Positions 9,377-16,578 of a DNA stretch of 38,354 nucleotides are shown here, piece by piece; within the stretch, counting starts at the first letter, position 1, and the number at the start of each line of letters is the position of its first letter. This stretch comes from Halobacteriovoraceae bacterium (GTDB taxonomy: Bacteria; Bdellovibrionota; Bacteriovoracia; Bacteriovoracales; Bacteriovoracaceae). The position numbers were made by a program, and so were the translations under genes. The stretch lies in assembly GCA_002715375.1 (NCBI GenBank), contig PAZA01000095.1, positions 1-38,354 of the forward strand, read 5' to 3'. Under the pieces are notes generated by a model. The model worked only from the letters and a program-made list of their open reading frames with translations. It was not told where the DNA came from and made no database searches.

Positions 9377-10303
9377 TTAATTATTAAAAATATAGTCAAT
9401 ATACTCTGAATCTGGGTTTCTCTTTCCATGAACAAGTTCGTCATAAAAAAATTGGGCCATTAGACAAATTTCACCAGGTTTTCCATTGCCAATACTGATG
9501 CCATCAATTTCAATTATGGGTAAGACTTCGTTAGCAGTTCCCACAATAAAAACTTCATCGGCAAGATAAAGTTGATCTCTGGTTAGTGGCATTTCAGATA
9601 CAGACTGTCCTTCTTCTTCAAGAATTTCAATTACAGTTTCTCTTGTAAAACCTTCAAGAATTAAGTGGGAAGGAGGAGTTAATATTTTCCCTTTTGTAAC
9701 AACAAATATATTTTGACCCGTGCATTCTGCAACTGTTCCGTTGTGATCAAGTAAAATGGCCTCTTGAGAACCGGCCCTTTGGGCCTCCGCTTTTGCGAGT
9801 GCCGAGTTTACGTAATGACCACTAATTTTTCCCTTTGTTAAAGAAACATTAACGTGGTTTCTAGTTAAGCTAGAAATGACTGCCTTAATACCTTCTTTTT
9901 TTGCTTTTTCACCATGGTAAGAATCCCAAGGCCAGGCTGCGACGGAGTAATCCCAGGATGTGTCTTTTAAAGAAAGTCCCCATCCTCCTTCTTTAATATA
10001 AAAAATTGGACGAATATAGGCCTCTTTAAGATGATTGGCCTTTAAAACTTGTTTACATGACTCCATTGTTTTTTTTAGGCCATAAGGAGGTGTTTCCACC
10101 CCCAATAGCTTAAGACCATCTTGAAGTCTTTTCATATGATCTAGGAGTCTGAAAATAGCTGGCCCTTTAGGCGTTTGATAGGACCTTATACCTTCAAAGA
10201 CGCTAAGTCCGTAATGGAGTGACGTATTTAAAACATGTATTTTTGCTTCTTCAAAGGGAATTATTTTTCCCTGATGCCATACATATTTAGACTCTACATT
10301 CAT
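9377..10303 (-). CDS. ilvE: Branched-chain amino acid aminotransferase
   Basis: A 308-residue fold-type IV PLP enzyme that makes the final transamination to valine, leucine and isoleucine with glutamate. The Schiff-base lysine is K159 in LTKGKISGHYVNS, the same position as in E. coli IlvE. LHYGLSVFEGIR (29-40) and the NGTVAECTGQNIF block (188-200) are family signatures. The start overlaps the end of ilvC by 17 bp. D-amino acid transaminase or aminodeoxychorismate lyase share the fold, but length, motifs and operon position favour IlvE. Confidence 0.94.
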   Translation of the reverse strand: MNVESKYVWHQGKIIPFEEAKIHVLNTSLHYGLSVFEGIRSYQTPKGPAIFRLLDHMKRLQDGLKLLGVETPPYGLKKTMESCKQVLKANHLKEAYIRPIFYIKEGGWGLSLKDTSWDYSVAAWPWDSYHGEKAKKEGIKAVISSLTRNHVNVSLTKGKISGHYVNSALAKAEAQRAGSQEAILLDHNGTVAECTGQNIFVVTKGKILTPPSHLILEGFTRETVIEILEEEGQSVSEMPLTRDQLYLADEVFIVGTANEVLPIIEIDGISIGNGKPGEICLMAQFFYDELVHGKRNPDSEYIDYIFNN

Positions 10304-11303
10304 TTTTCACTTCTCCTTTTTTCATCCAGCTCATATTGGAACGGAGAATGTGTCCAACACCTTCAACCATGTGTGTTTTTTCTTTTCCTCTCATTTTTAA
10401 GAGCTCTTTTTGTCCTTTTTTTGCATCATTAAAGTACTCTTCTGTGAAAACTCCGGATTGAATGTCTTTTAAAACCGCCCTCATATTTTCCTTGGTTTTT
10501 TCTTTATTGAGAACTTTGGGCCCTCTTGTGTAGCCGCCATATTCAGCAGTTTCTGAAACGGCTTGATTCATTTTTGTAAGACCCCCTTCATAAAAAAGAT
10601 CAACGATAAGTTTCAATTCATGAAGGCATTCAAAATAAGCAAGTTCTTTTGGGTAACCACTTTCAACGAGAGTTTCAAAACCACATTTTACGAGTTCACT
10701 AACCCCTCCACACAGAACACTCTGTTCGCCAAAAAGGTCAGTTTCAGTTTCATCTTTAAATGTTGTTTGAAAGAGACCGGCCCTTAAACCGCCAATAGCA
10801 TTGGCATAACTTAGGACTTCGTCCCATGCTCCATCATTTTTTTGATAAACAGCTCCAAGGCAAGGAACTCCCTGTCCATCTACAAAAGTAGACCTGACAA
10901 GCTTTCCGGGAGATTTAGGAGCGACCATGATAACATTAACAAAAGGCGGTGGGACAATTTCCTTAAAGTGAATATTAAGGCCATGGGCAAAGCATAGGGT
11001 GTCGCCAATTTCAAGATGGGGTTTGATTGTTTCTTGATAAACCGTTCCCTGAACTTGATCAGGAAGAAGAAGCATAATAAAATTGGCCCATTTAGCGGCT
11101 TCCTCAAAGTTCATAACCTGAAGACCCAAACTTTTTGCTAACTCAGCACTTTTAGATCCATTTCTTAAGGCAACTCTTACATTTTTATTAGAATCCTTTA
11201 AATTTAAAGCGTGGGCCTTACCCTGATTTCCAAAGCCAAAAATAGCAACTCTTTTATTGGAAAGTGCATCCTTTTTTTGGTCCTTTTCATAATAAAGCTT
11301 CAT
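10287..11303 (-). CDS. ilvC: Ketol-acid reductoisomerase (class I)
   Basis: This NAD(P)H- and Mg-dependent enzyme rearranges and reduces acetolactate or acetohydroxybutyrate to the dihydroxy acid that IlvD uses. It has 338 residues, the class I length. The Rossmann loop GFGNQG is at 23-28. The Mg-binding DETETDLFGEQ segment and the ECLHELKLIVDL helix are present, as is the EYGGYTRGP block. The ATG lies inside the 3' end of ilvN (17-bp overlap) and ilvE overlaps the ilvC stop by the same distance. Confidence 0.95.
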   Translation of the reverse strand: MKLYYEKDQKKDALSNKRVAIFGFGNQGKAHALNLKDSNKNVRVALRNGSKSAELAKSLGLQVMNFEEAAKWANFIMLLLPDQVQGTVYQETIKPHLEIGDTLCFAHGLNIHFKEIVPPPFVNVIMVAPKSPGKLVRSTFVDGQGVPCLGAVYQKNDGAWDEVLSYANAIGGLRAGLFQTTFKDETETDLFGEQSVLCGGVSELVKCGFETLVESGYPKELAYFECLHELKLIVDLFYEGGLTKMNQAVSETAEYGGYTRGPKVLNKEKTKENMRAVLKDIQSGVFTEEYFNDAKKGQKELLKMRGKEKTHMVEGVGHILRSNMSWMKKGEVKNECRV

Positions 11304-11616
11304 TTCTTTCTCCTTTTCTTTGGTTTATTTTTTTTGTTAGTGGGCTTTGTAATCCTTCATTGAAAATAAAGGCCGGAGCTTTATTCCATGAGATGTTGAA
11401 AACATCTGGAAAGGTATCCATCCTTTTAAGTAAAATAATCAAAAGCTTTTGCGGGCCTTTAACTTTCATTTTTAATTCATTTTTATTATTTTTGTATTGC
11501 ATTTGGGTCGTCAGACTTTCCAGGGTAAAACCTTTTCCGCAAAAAATATTAAGAATTTTATTGAGACAATCAAAATCGTTTCCAAAAATTATTTTAATTT
11601 CAAAATTTAAGTTCAT
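11287..11616 (-). CDS. ilvN: Acetolactate synthase small (regulatory) subunit, short IlvM/IlvN type
   Basis: A 109-residue protein whose first 75 residues fit a single ACT domain (beta strands at about 2-10, helix, strands at about 30-55). It lies directly after ilvB with an ATGA overlap of 4 bp, which makes it the regulatory subunit of acetohydroxyacid synthase. It is much shorter than the usual 160-170 residue IlvN/IlvH and near the size of E. coli IlvM (87 residues). The conserved valine-site residues of IlvH are not obvious, so feedback sensitivity is uncertain. The basic C-terminal 35 residues overlap the ilvC start region. Function rests mainly on position and the ACT-like pattern. Confidence 0.75.
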   Translation of the reverse strand: MNLNFEIKIIFGNDFDCLNKILNIFCGKGFTLESLTTQMQYKNNKNELKMKVKGPQKLLIILLKRMDTFPDVFNISWNKAPAFIFNEGLQSPLTKKINQRKGERNEALL

Positions 11617-13376
11617 TTTTCCTCCTTTGAAAAACGTTCCGTAATCATATCTTTTATGGACGAATTACTAGGAATAATGGGAAAGACCATTTCTTCTTGT
11701 GGAATAATACATTCAAGAAGTCTGGTTCCTGGTTCTAAAACCCAATTAATGGAGTTCTCAACATCTTTCAAATCATCAAGTCTTTTAGAAGGAATGCCCA
11801 TGGATTTTGCGAGAAGACAGAAATCAGGGTTGGCCCCTTCTAAAGAGGTAAAGGAAAAGCGCTCCTTATGAAAAAGCTCCTGCCATTGTCTTATCATTCC
11901 AAGATAGCTATTGTTGAGGATTATAAATTTAACAGGCGCTTTGTAAGTGGTTGCAGTTATAAGTTCCTGCATATTCATTTGAAAACCACCATCACCTGAA
12001 ATGGAAATAACAATTTCCTCTTTTTCACTTTTATTGAGTTGTTCCTTTTTCCCAAAAGCCGCACCTATGGCAGCTGGGACGCTAAAACCCATTGTCCCGA
12101 GGCCTCCCGAAGTGATATGTGTTTTTGGTGATTGAAACTGAATGTACTGACTGGCCCACATTTGATTTTGGCCTACATCTGTTGCAATACTAAATTTAGT
12201 TTTATTCTTTTTTAATATGCTATTTAATTCTGAAAGAATAAGTGTTGCACCCAACTCTTTTTTATTAATTTTTAGTGGGCATTCTTGTTTCCAATCAGAT
12301 AAGGTGGACCACCATTGGTTTTGGTTTTCATTTAAATTTTTTAAACTTTTGTTTTTTTTAAGAGAAGGCAATATTTTAAGTAAATTATTTTTAAGGTCTC
12401 CAATCACATTGAGATCACAGTGAATTGTTTTATCCATGTTGGAAGGATCAATATCGAAATGAATTTTGTAGGAATTTTTTGAAAAGAGCGACGTTTTTCC
12501 TGTTACCCTGTCATCAAACCTTGCACCTAAGACAATCAGAAGATCGCAATGATCTATGGCCATATTAGAAGAATAAGTCCCATGCATCCCAAGCATCCCT
12601 AAAGAGTTTGGATGATCACCTGGTAGACCACCAAGGCCTTGAAGTGTCGATGTGAAAGGAATATTTGTTAATTCAACAAACTCTTTAAGTTCACTACAGG
12701 CCTGGCTTTGGATGACACCGCCACCGAAATACAGGAGTGGTTTTTTTGCTTTTTCTAGAGCCTTTAAAACTTTTTCAAAAATATCACTTTGATTTTTTAT
12801 CTGAATTTTTTTGCTTTCAAAAGCTTTCGGAGTTCTCGCTGGAAAGCCTTGAAAGTCAAACTCTTCTAAAGCAACATCTTTTGGGATGTCTATGAGGACA
12901 GGCCCTGGTCTGCCTGAGTTTGCAATCTCGAATGCCTTAGGAATTGCTTCTAAAAGCTCTTGAGGAGATCTTACTAATTTATTCCATTTTGTGATAGGCC
13001 TGGTTATACCTATAACATCTGCTTCCTGGAAAGAGTCTAATCCTAGAAAAGGTTTGGGGACTTGCCCGGTGAAAATGACAATGGGAACAGAATCCATAAA
13101 GGCATCGGTTATTCCAGTCACTGTATTCGTCGCACCTGGACCTGAAGTTACCAAAACAACCCCTGTCTTGCCGGTTGCTCTTGTATAACCTTCGGCCATA
13201 TGAACAGCACCTTGCTCATGACGGACAAGAATGTGTTCGATCTCTTTTATGTCATAAAGAGTATCGTAAAAGGGTAAAACTGCACCTCCTGGGTAACCGA
13301 AAATGGTCTTAACCTTTTCATTTTTCAAGCATTCGAAGAAAATCTGGGAACCAGACATCCTCTTGGATATTATCAT
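11613..13376 (-). CDS. ilvB: Acetolactate (acetohydroxyacid) synthase, catalytic subunit
   Basis: A 587-residue thiamine-diphosphate enzyme that joins two pyruvates, or pyruvate and 2-oxobutyrate, at the head of the branched-chain pathway. The catalytic glutamate is E54 in VRHEQGAVHMAEGY. LVTSGPGATN follows, then the central FAD-binding region with GARFDDRVTGK. Near the C-terminus is the ThDP/Mg motif GDGGFQMNMQEL ending in the NNSYLGMIRQWQ block. GGAGGAAAAGG precedes the ATG. It is the first large gene of the operon. The 238-bp leader in front of it carries the attenuator and a second weak hairpin (13414-13446, TGGTGT/ACACCA), which suggests control by charged tRNA level. Confidence 0.96.
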   Translation of the reverse strand: MIISKRMSGSQIFFECLKNEKVKTIFGYPGGAVLPFYDTLYDIKEIEHILVRHEQGAVHMAEGYTRATGKTGVVLVTSGPGATNTVTGITDAFMDSVPIVIFTGQVPKPFLGLDSFQEADVIGITRPITKWNKLVRSPQELLEAIPKAFEIANSGRPGPVLIDIPKDVALEEFDFQGFPARTPKAFESKKIQIKNQSDIFEKVLKALEKAKKPLLYFGGGVIQSQACSELKEFVELTNIPFTSTLQGLGGLPGDHPNSLGMLGMHGTYSSNMAIDHCDLLIVLGARFDDRVTGKTSLFSKNSYKIHFDIDPSNMDKTIHCDLNVIGDLKNNLLKILPSLKKNKSLKNLNENQNQWWSTLSDWKQECPLKINKKELGATLILSELNSILKKNKTKFSIATDVGQNQMWASQYIQFQSPKTHITSGGLGTMGFSVPAAIGAAFGKKEQLNKSEKEEIVISISGDGGFQMNMQELITATTYKAPVKFIILNNSYLGMIRQWQELFHKERFSFTSLEGANPDFCLLAKSMGIPSKRLDDLKDVENSINWVLEPGTRLLECIIPQEEMVFPIIPSNSSIKDMITERFSKEEK

Positions 13377-13548
13377 CCTTTTCCTCCAAGAAAAGTTTTA
13401 TCAAAATAAAAACTGGTGTTTAGGCCTGAAAAAGAAAGAGACACCAACCCCTAGTCGAACTAATTAAGAACAACAGGAGAAAAGACAAAGGATCAATTCT
13501 TTAACGAACCTAAAGCAAATAAAATAAAAAATTAAGTTGTATGATTTC

Positions 13549-13615
13549 GTTCCAGCCTAAAAAAATCCTCCCAAAAGATCTTTAAAGATTGAGGGAGAAA
13601 AAAATTGCCTGGAAC
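13549..13615 (-). terminator. Attenuator terminator between leader peptide and ilvB
   Basis: Read on the minus strand, TTCTCCC pairs with GGGAGGA (7 bp, one G-U) across a 20-nt loop and is followed at once by seven T residues (13559-13565), a typical intrinsic terminator. A perfect outer pair CTGGAAC (13609-13615) and GTTCCAG (13549-13555) encloses it. The outer arm touches the leader stop codon, so a ribosome at or before the stop would affect folding. I could not settle which alternative pairing is the antiterminator. Confidence 0.75.
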
Positions 13616-13746
13616 TAAATAATTGAGAGAAGCAGGAGAGATAGTGTGATGGTAGAAAGAAGGAAAGAGTTAAAGTTAGAAGATGAGTAAGAACTCTTTT
13701 GACGGTTTTGATGGAAGTGACTTTTGTGGCAAGCGAACATTTTCAT
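13615..13746 (-). CDS. ilvL: Leader peptide of the ilv-leu operon (Leu/Ile-rich)
   Basis: A 43-codon open frame with AAAGAGGA at the right distance before ATG AAA ATG. The first half is unremarkable. The last 16 residues read FLLSTITLSLLLLSII, giving seven Leu and three Ile codons within the final 15 codons, and the stop TAG abuts the attenuator stem. This is the classic design of leader-peptide attenuation: ribosome stalling at Leu or Ile codons would prevent the terminator and let transcription reach ilvB. No Val codon is present, so control should respond to leucine and isoleucine. The peptide itself probably has no other role. I infer the function from position and codon content; no homologue was compared. 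Confidence 0.8.
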   Translation of the reverse strand: MKMFACHKSHFHQNRQKSSYSSSNFNSFLLSTITLSLLLLSII

Positions 13747-13759
13747 TTTTTCCTCTTTG

Positions 13760-13788
13760 TTGACACGTTTTCTTTTTTTCGACATAAG
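13760..13788 (+). promoter_or_regulatory. Candidate ilvD promoter
   Basis: A perfect TTGACA (13760-13765) and CATAAG (13783-13788, four of six matches to TATAAT) are separated by 17 bp, placing a start near 13795 and a leader of about 60 nt before ilvD. The -35 box lies just outside the divergent leader ORF on the other strand, so divergent transcription units must share about 100 bp. I could not pick a convincing minus-strand promoter for the ilvB leader within 13750-13850. Confidence 0.5.
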
Positions 13789-13856
13789 TAAATTTTAAAA
13801 ACGATTCCCTAAAAATATATCTAACTCTAAAATAAAAAATCTTCAAGGGAAAAAAA

Positions 13857-15554
13857 ATGAAAAAAAAAATAAAAAATAATGATCAAAGAAAATATTCCAA
13901 AAAATTTTATGATGGTTTCGAGAGGGCCCCGAGTAGATCGATGCTTTACCCATTGGGATTTAAAAAAGAGGATTTTAATAAACCTCAGGTGGGGATTGCT
14001 TCAACATGGAGTCGGGTAACTCCTTGTAATGCTCACATTCACGATTTGTCGAAAAAAGTCGTTGATGGTGTTGAAAAACATCAGGGAAAAGGAGTTCACT
14101 TTAATACAATTACTGTATCGGATGGAATTTCTATGGGAACCACAGGAATGAATTACTCTTTGGTATCAAGGGAAGTTATTGCAGATTCCATTGAAACAGT
14201 TGTGGAAGCACAAGGCTTTGATGCTGTTGTGACTCTTGGTGGTTGTGATAAAAATATTCCAGCCTGTTTGATGAGTATGATCAGGCTAAACAGACCTTCT
14301 CTTTTCGTCTATGGTGGATCAATCTTACCAGGTATTCTTCCTGGAAATAAAAAAATTGACATCGTCTCAGTTTTTGAAGCCGTTGGAAAATTTGCCAAAA
14401 AAGAAATCGATGAAAAAGAGCTTGAGCTCATTGAAAGTAAGGCCATACCAGGATTTGGTAGTTGCGGTGGGATGTATACTGCCAATACGATGGCATCAGC
14501 TGCAACAGCTTTGGGAATGACCCTTCCAGAAAGTTCATCGAATTTGGCAGAATCTGTTGAAAAGCTAAATGATTGTGAAAGGGCGGGTAAAGCAGTTATG
14601 AACTTGATTGAAAAAAATCTTTGCCCGAAGGATATCCTTAGTTTTAAATCATTTGAAAATGCAATCACAGTAGTTATGACTTTAGGTGGTTCAACAAATG
14701 CCGTTTTGCATTTGTTGGCCTTGGCCAAAGAAGCAGAAATCCCTTTGACTCTTGATGATTTTAAAAGATTATCAAAAAAAATACCGGTTATTGCAGATTT
14801 AAAACCAAGTGGTCGCTATAGCTTTGCTGACTTCATACAGATGGGAGGTCTGCCTCCTTTTATGAAAATGTTGCTAGACCGAGGTCTTCTTCATGGAGAA
14901 TGTATGACAGTAACTGGGAAAACATTGGCAGAAAACTTAGAAGATGTTCCGGAATTAAAGCTAGACTCTACTTTAATTCACCCCTTGGACAAACCATTGA
15001 AGAAAGAAGGGCACCTGGTGGTTTTATATGGTAACTTAGCTCCAGAAGGGGCCGTGGCCAAAATCTCTGGAAAAGAAGGTCTTTTTTTTGAAGGAAAGGC
15101 AAGATGTTTTAATTCTGAAGAGGCTGCCTTTAAGGCGATTATTACAGGCAAAATAAAAAAGGGTCATGTGGTTGTGATTCGTTATGAAGGTCCTCAAGGA
15201 GGACCAGGAATGAGAGAGATGCTTTCCCCTACTGCTGCGATTATGGGAAGAGGACTAGGTAAAGACGTTGCTCTTATTACTGATGGAAGATTTTCAGGAG
15301 GAAGTCACGGCTTTGTCGTAGGTCATATCACCCCAGAAGCCTATACGGGGGGACCTCTTGGTCTTGTTGAGGACGATGATATGATTCGAATAGATATTTC
15401 AAAGGGCCTGATGGACCTCATCCTTGATGAAAGTATCTTGGAGGATAGGAAAAAAGAATGGTTTATTCCTAAAGAAAAGAAAGTGATAAGTGGTGTTTTA
15501 AAAAAATATAGGCGGAATGTCTCAACGGCTTCTCAAGGGGCCGTAACGGTTTAA
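13857..15554 (+). CDS. ilvD: Dihydroxy-acid dehydratase
   Basis: A 565-residue Fe-S enzyme that dehydrates 2,3-dihydroxy acids to the 2-oxo acids used by IlvE (valine, isoleucine) and LeuA. The three cluster cysteines are C57 (TPCNAH), C130 ([11 protein letters not shown]) and C203 ([12 protein letters not shown]); K132 is the carbamylated Mg-binding lysine of the family. The C-terminal part has [11 protein letters not shown] and [15 protein letters not shown] blocks. Length is typical. It is divergent from the ilvB operon, the only branched-chain gene on this strand, and converges on the LysR gene with a 4-bp overlap of the stop codons. AAGGGA precedes the ATG. Confidence 0.96.
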   Translation: MKKKIKNNDQRKYSKKFYDGFERAPSRSMLYPLGFKKEDFNKPQVGIASTWSRVTPCNAHIHDLSKKVVDGVEKHQGKGVHFNTITVSDGISMGTTGMNYSLVSREVIADSIETVVEAQGFDAVVTLGGCDKNIPACLMSMIRLNRPSLFVYGGSILPGILPGNKKIDIVSVFEAVGKFAKKEIDEKELELIESKAIPGFGSCGGMYTANTMASAATALGMTLPESSSNLAESVEKLNDCERAGKAVMNLIEKNLCPKDILSFKSFENAITVVMTLGGSTNAVLHLLALAKEAEIPLTLDDFKRLSKKIPVIADLKPSGRYSFADFIQMGGLPPFMKMLLDRGLLHGECMTVTGKTLAENLEDVPELKLDSTLIHPLDKPLKKEGHLVVLYGNLAPEGAVAKISGKEGLFFEGKARCFNSEEAAFKAIITGKIKKGHVVVIRYEGPQGGPGMREMLSPTAAIMGRGLGKDVALITDGRFSGGSHGFVVGHITPEAYTGGPLGLVEDDDMIRIDISKGLMDLILDESILEDRKKEWFIPKEKKVISGVLKKYRRNVSTASQGAVTV

Positions 15555-16420
15555 AGAGGTTTTAAGAGTTTTTTTAGGGTGTAGGATAGAGTTTTAATGG
15601 CAGGTATATTTTGTGTTTCATATCTGTAAACGAGACAAATTTTATCTTTAAACTTGGGGGCCTTTTGATCGTAGATCTTAAGGGCCTCTCCTTTAGGAAG
15701 ATCAAGGCCAGCGATTCTTGTTGGAAGGATTCCAACGCCAACCTTTTCCAAGGTGCATTTTTTTACAACTTCTATACTTGAAGAAAGAATAGATCTTTTA
15801 AACTGAAATTGGGATTTTTCCAAGCCATTTTTTATAGTCTGGGCCTGTATAAGATCCGGTGTGTAAATCAAAGGAAGCTCTTTATTTTTTTTATTGATGT
15901 GTGGTGATACCCAAAGGGTAAAAAAATCAACACAAATATCTTTTATAATAAGATCAGGATGTTTTATAGGGTTTACAACCAAAGCAAAATCTAAGTTGAA
16001 AGAGATAACTTTTTCTGTAAGGATCCTAGAAGGTTCGTGAATAAAACTAAACTCAAGTTCGGGGTAAAGTGTCATGAGTTGGGGAAGAAAACTTGATAGA
16101 CTGTAGAGCGCCACGGCTTCATGCATACCTAATGTGTAGCGTCCTCTTAAAACCTTCGAGTCTCTAATGACATCATTTCTTAGATTTTCCCACGTATCCA
16201 GGATTAAATGCGACTTTTTAAGAAATTTACTTCCAGCTTTTGTGAGCTTTAACCCAGTTTTTGTTCTAATAAAAAGAGGGACACCAATATTTTTTTCCAG
16301 TCGTTTGAGTGACTGGCTAAGGGCCGATTGGGTAACACCACTTCTTTCACTTGATCTTGATATATTGAGTGTTTTCGCCATTTCAAGAAAAAAGGTTAGG
16401 TCTTGTGATGAAGGGAGCAT
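15551..16420 (-). CDS. LysR-family transcriptional regulator
   Basis: A 289-residue regulator with an N-terminal winged helix-turn-helix (about 5-62; [20 protein letters not shown] is the DNA-contacting part) and a periplasmic-binding-protein-like effector domain from about 90 to 285. The effector is not readable from the sequence. It sits between ilvD, with which it converges, and thrA, from which it diverges. Such LysR genes usually control the divergent neighbour and themselves. The shared gap contains a fitting T-N11-A inverted repeat. Candidate targets are thrABC and possibly the aroF unit, where similar half-sites occur. It could also be an IlvY-like regulator, but ilvC is not adjacent. 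Confidence 0.88.
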   Translation of the reverse strand: MLPSSQDLTFFLEMAKTLNISRSSERSGVTQSALSQSLKRLEKNIGVPLFIRTKTGLKLTKAGSKFLKKSHLILDTWENLRNDVIRDSKVLRGRYTLGMHEAVALYSLSSFLPQLMTLYPELEFSFIHEPSRILTEKVISFNLDFALVVNPIKHPDLIIKDICVDFFTLWVSPHINKKNKELPLIYTPDLIQAQTIKNGLEKSQFQFKRSILSSSIEVVKKCTLEKVGVGILPTRIAGLDLPKGEALKIYDQKAPKFKDKICLVYRYETQNIPAIKTLSYTLKKLLKPL

Positions 16421-16465
16421 TTTTTTTCCTTTAGTGGTTGGACAAAAATTTAAAAGTATTAAATA

Positions 16466-16501
16466 TACTTATCATTGTAATAAGTAAAACTAATATAAGT
16501 A
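16466..16501 (+). promoter_or_regulatory. LysR-box-like inverted repeat with candidate thrA promoter
   Basis: ACTTAT (16467-16472), seven bases, then ATAAGT (16480-16485) forms a perfect inverted repeat with a central T-N11-A (16470 to 16482), the usual LysR-type box. TTATCA (16469-16474), 16 bp, then TAATAT (16491-16496) is a weak promoter for thrA that overlaps it. The 12-mer CTAATATAAGTA (16490-16501) is identical to the one before aroF on the minus strand. Binding is inferred. Confidence 0.45.
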
Positions 16502-16578
16502 CATATTCCTTTTTTAGTTTTCTTTCTTAAGATATACTGGAGGACTTTTCAAGATGAATTAGAAAAGAGGATTGGGAT

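Noticed and set aside
11264-11644. Long plus-strand frame opposite ilvN
   Set aside because: It is antisense to a well-supported gene overlap and has no protein-like composition.
13414-13446. Second hairpin before ilvB as another terminator
   Set aside because: Six base pairs with a 21-nt loop and no T-run; too weak to call separately.
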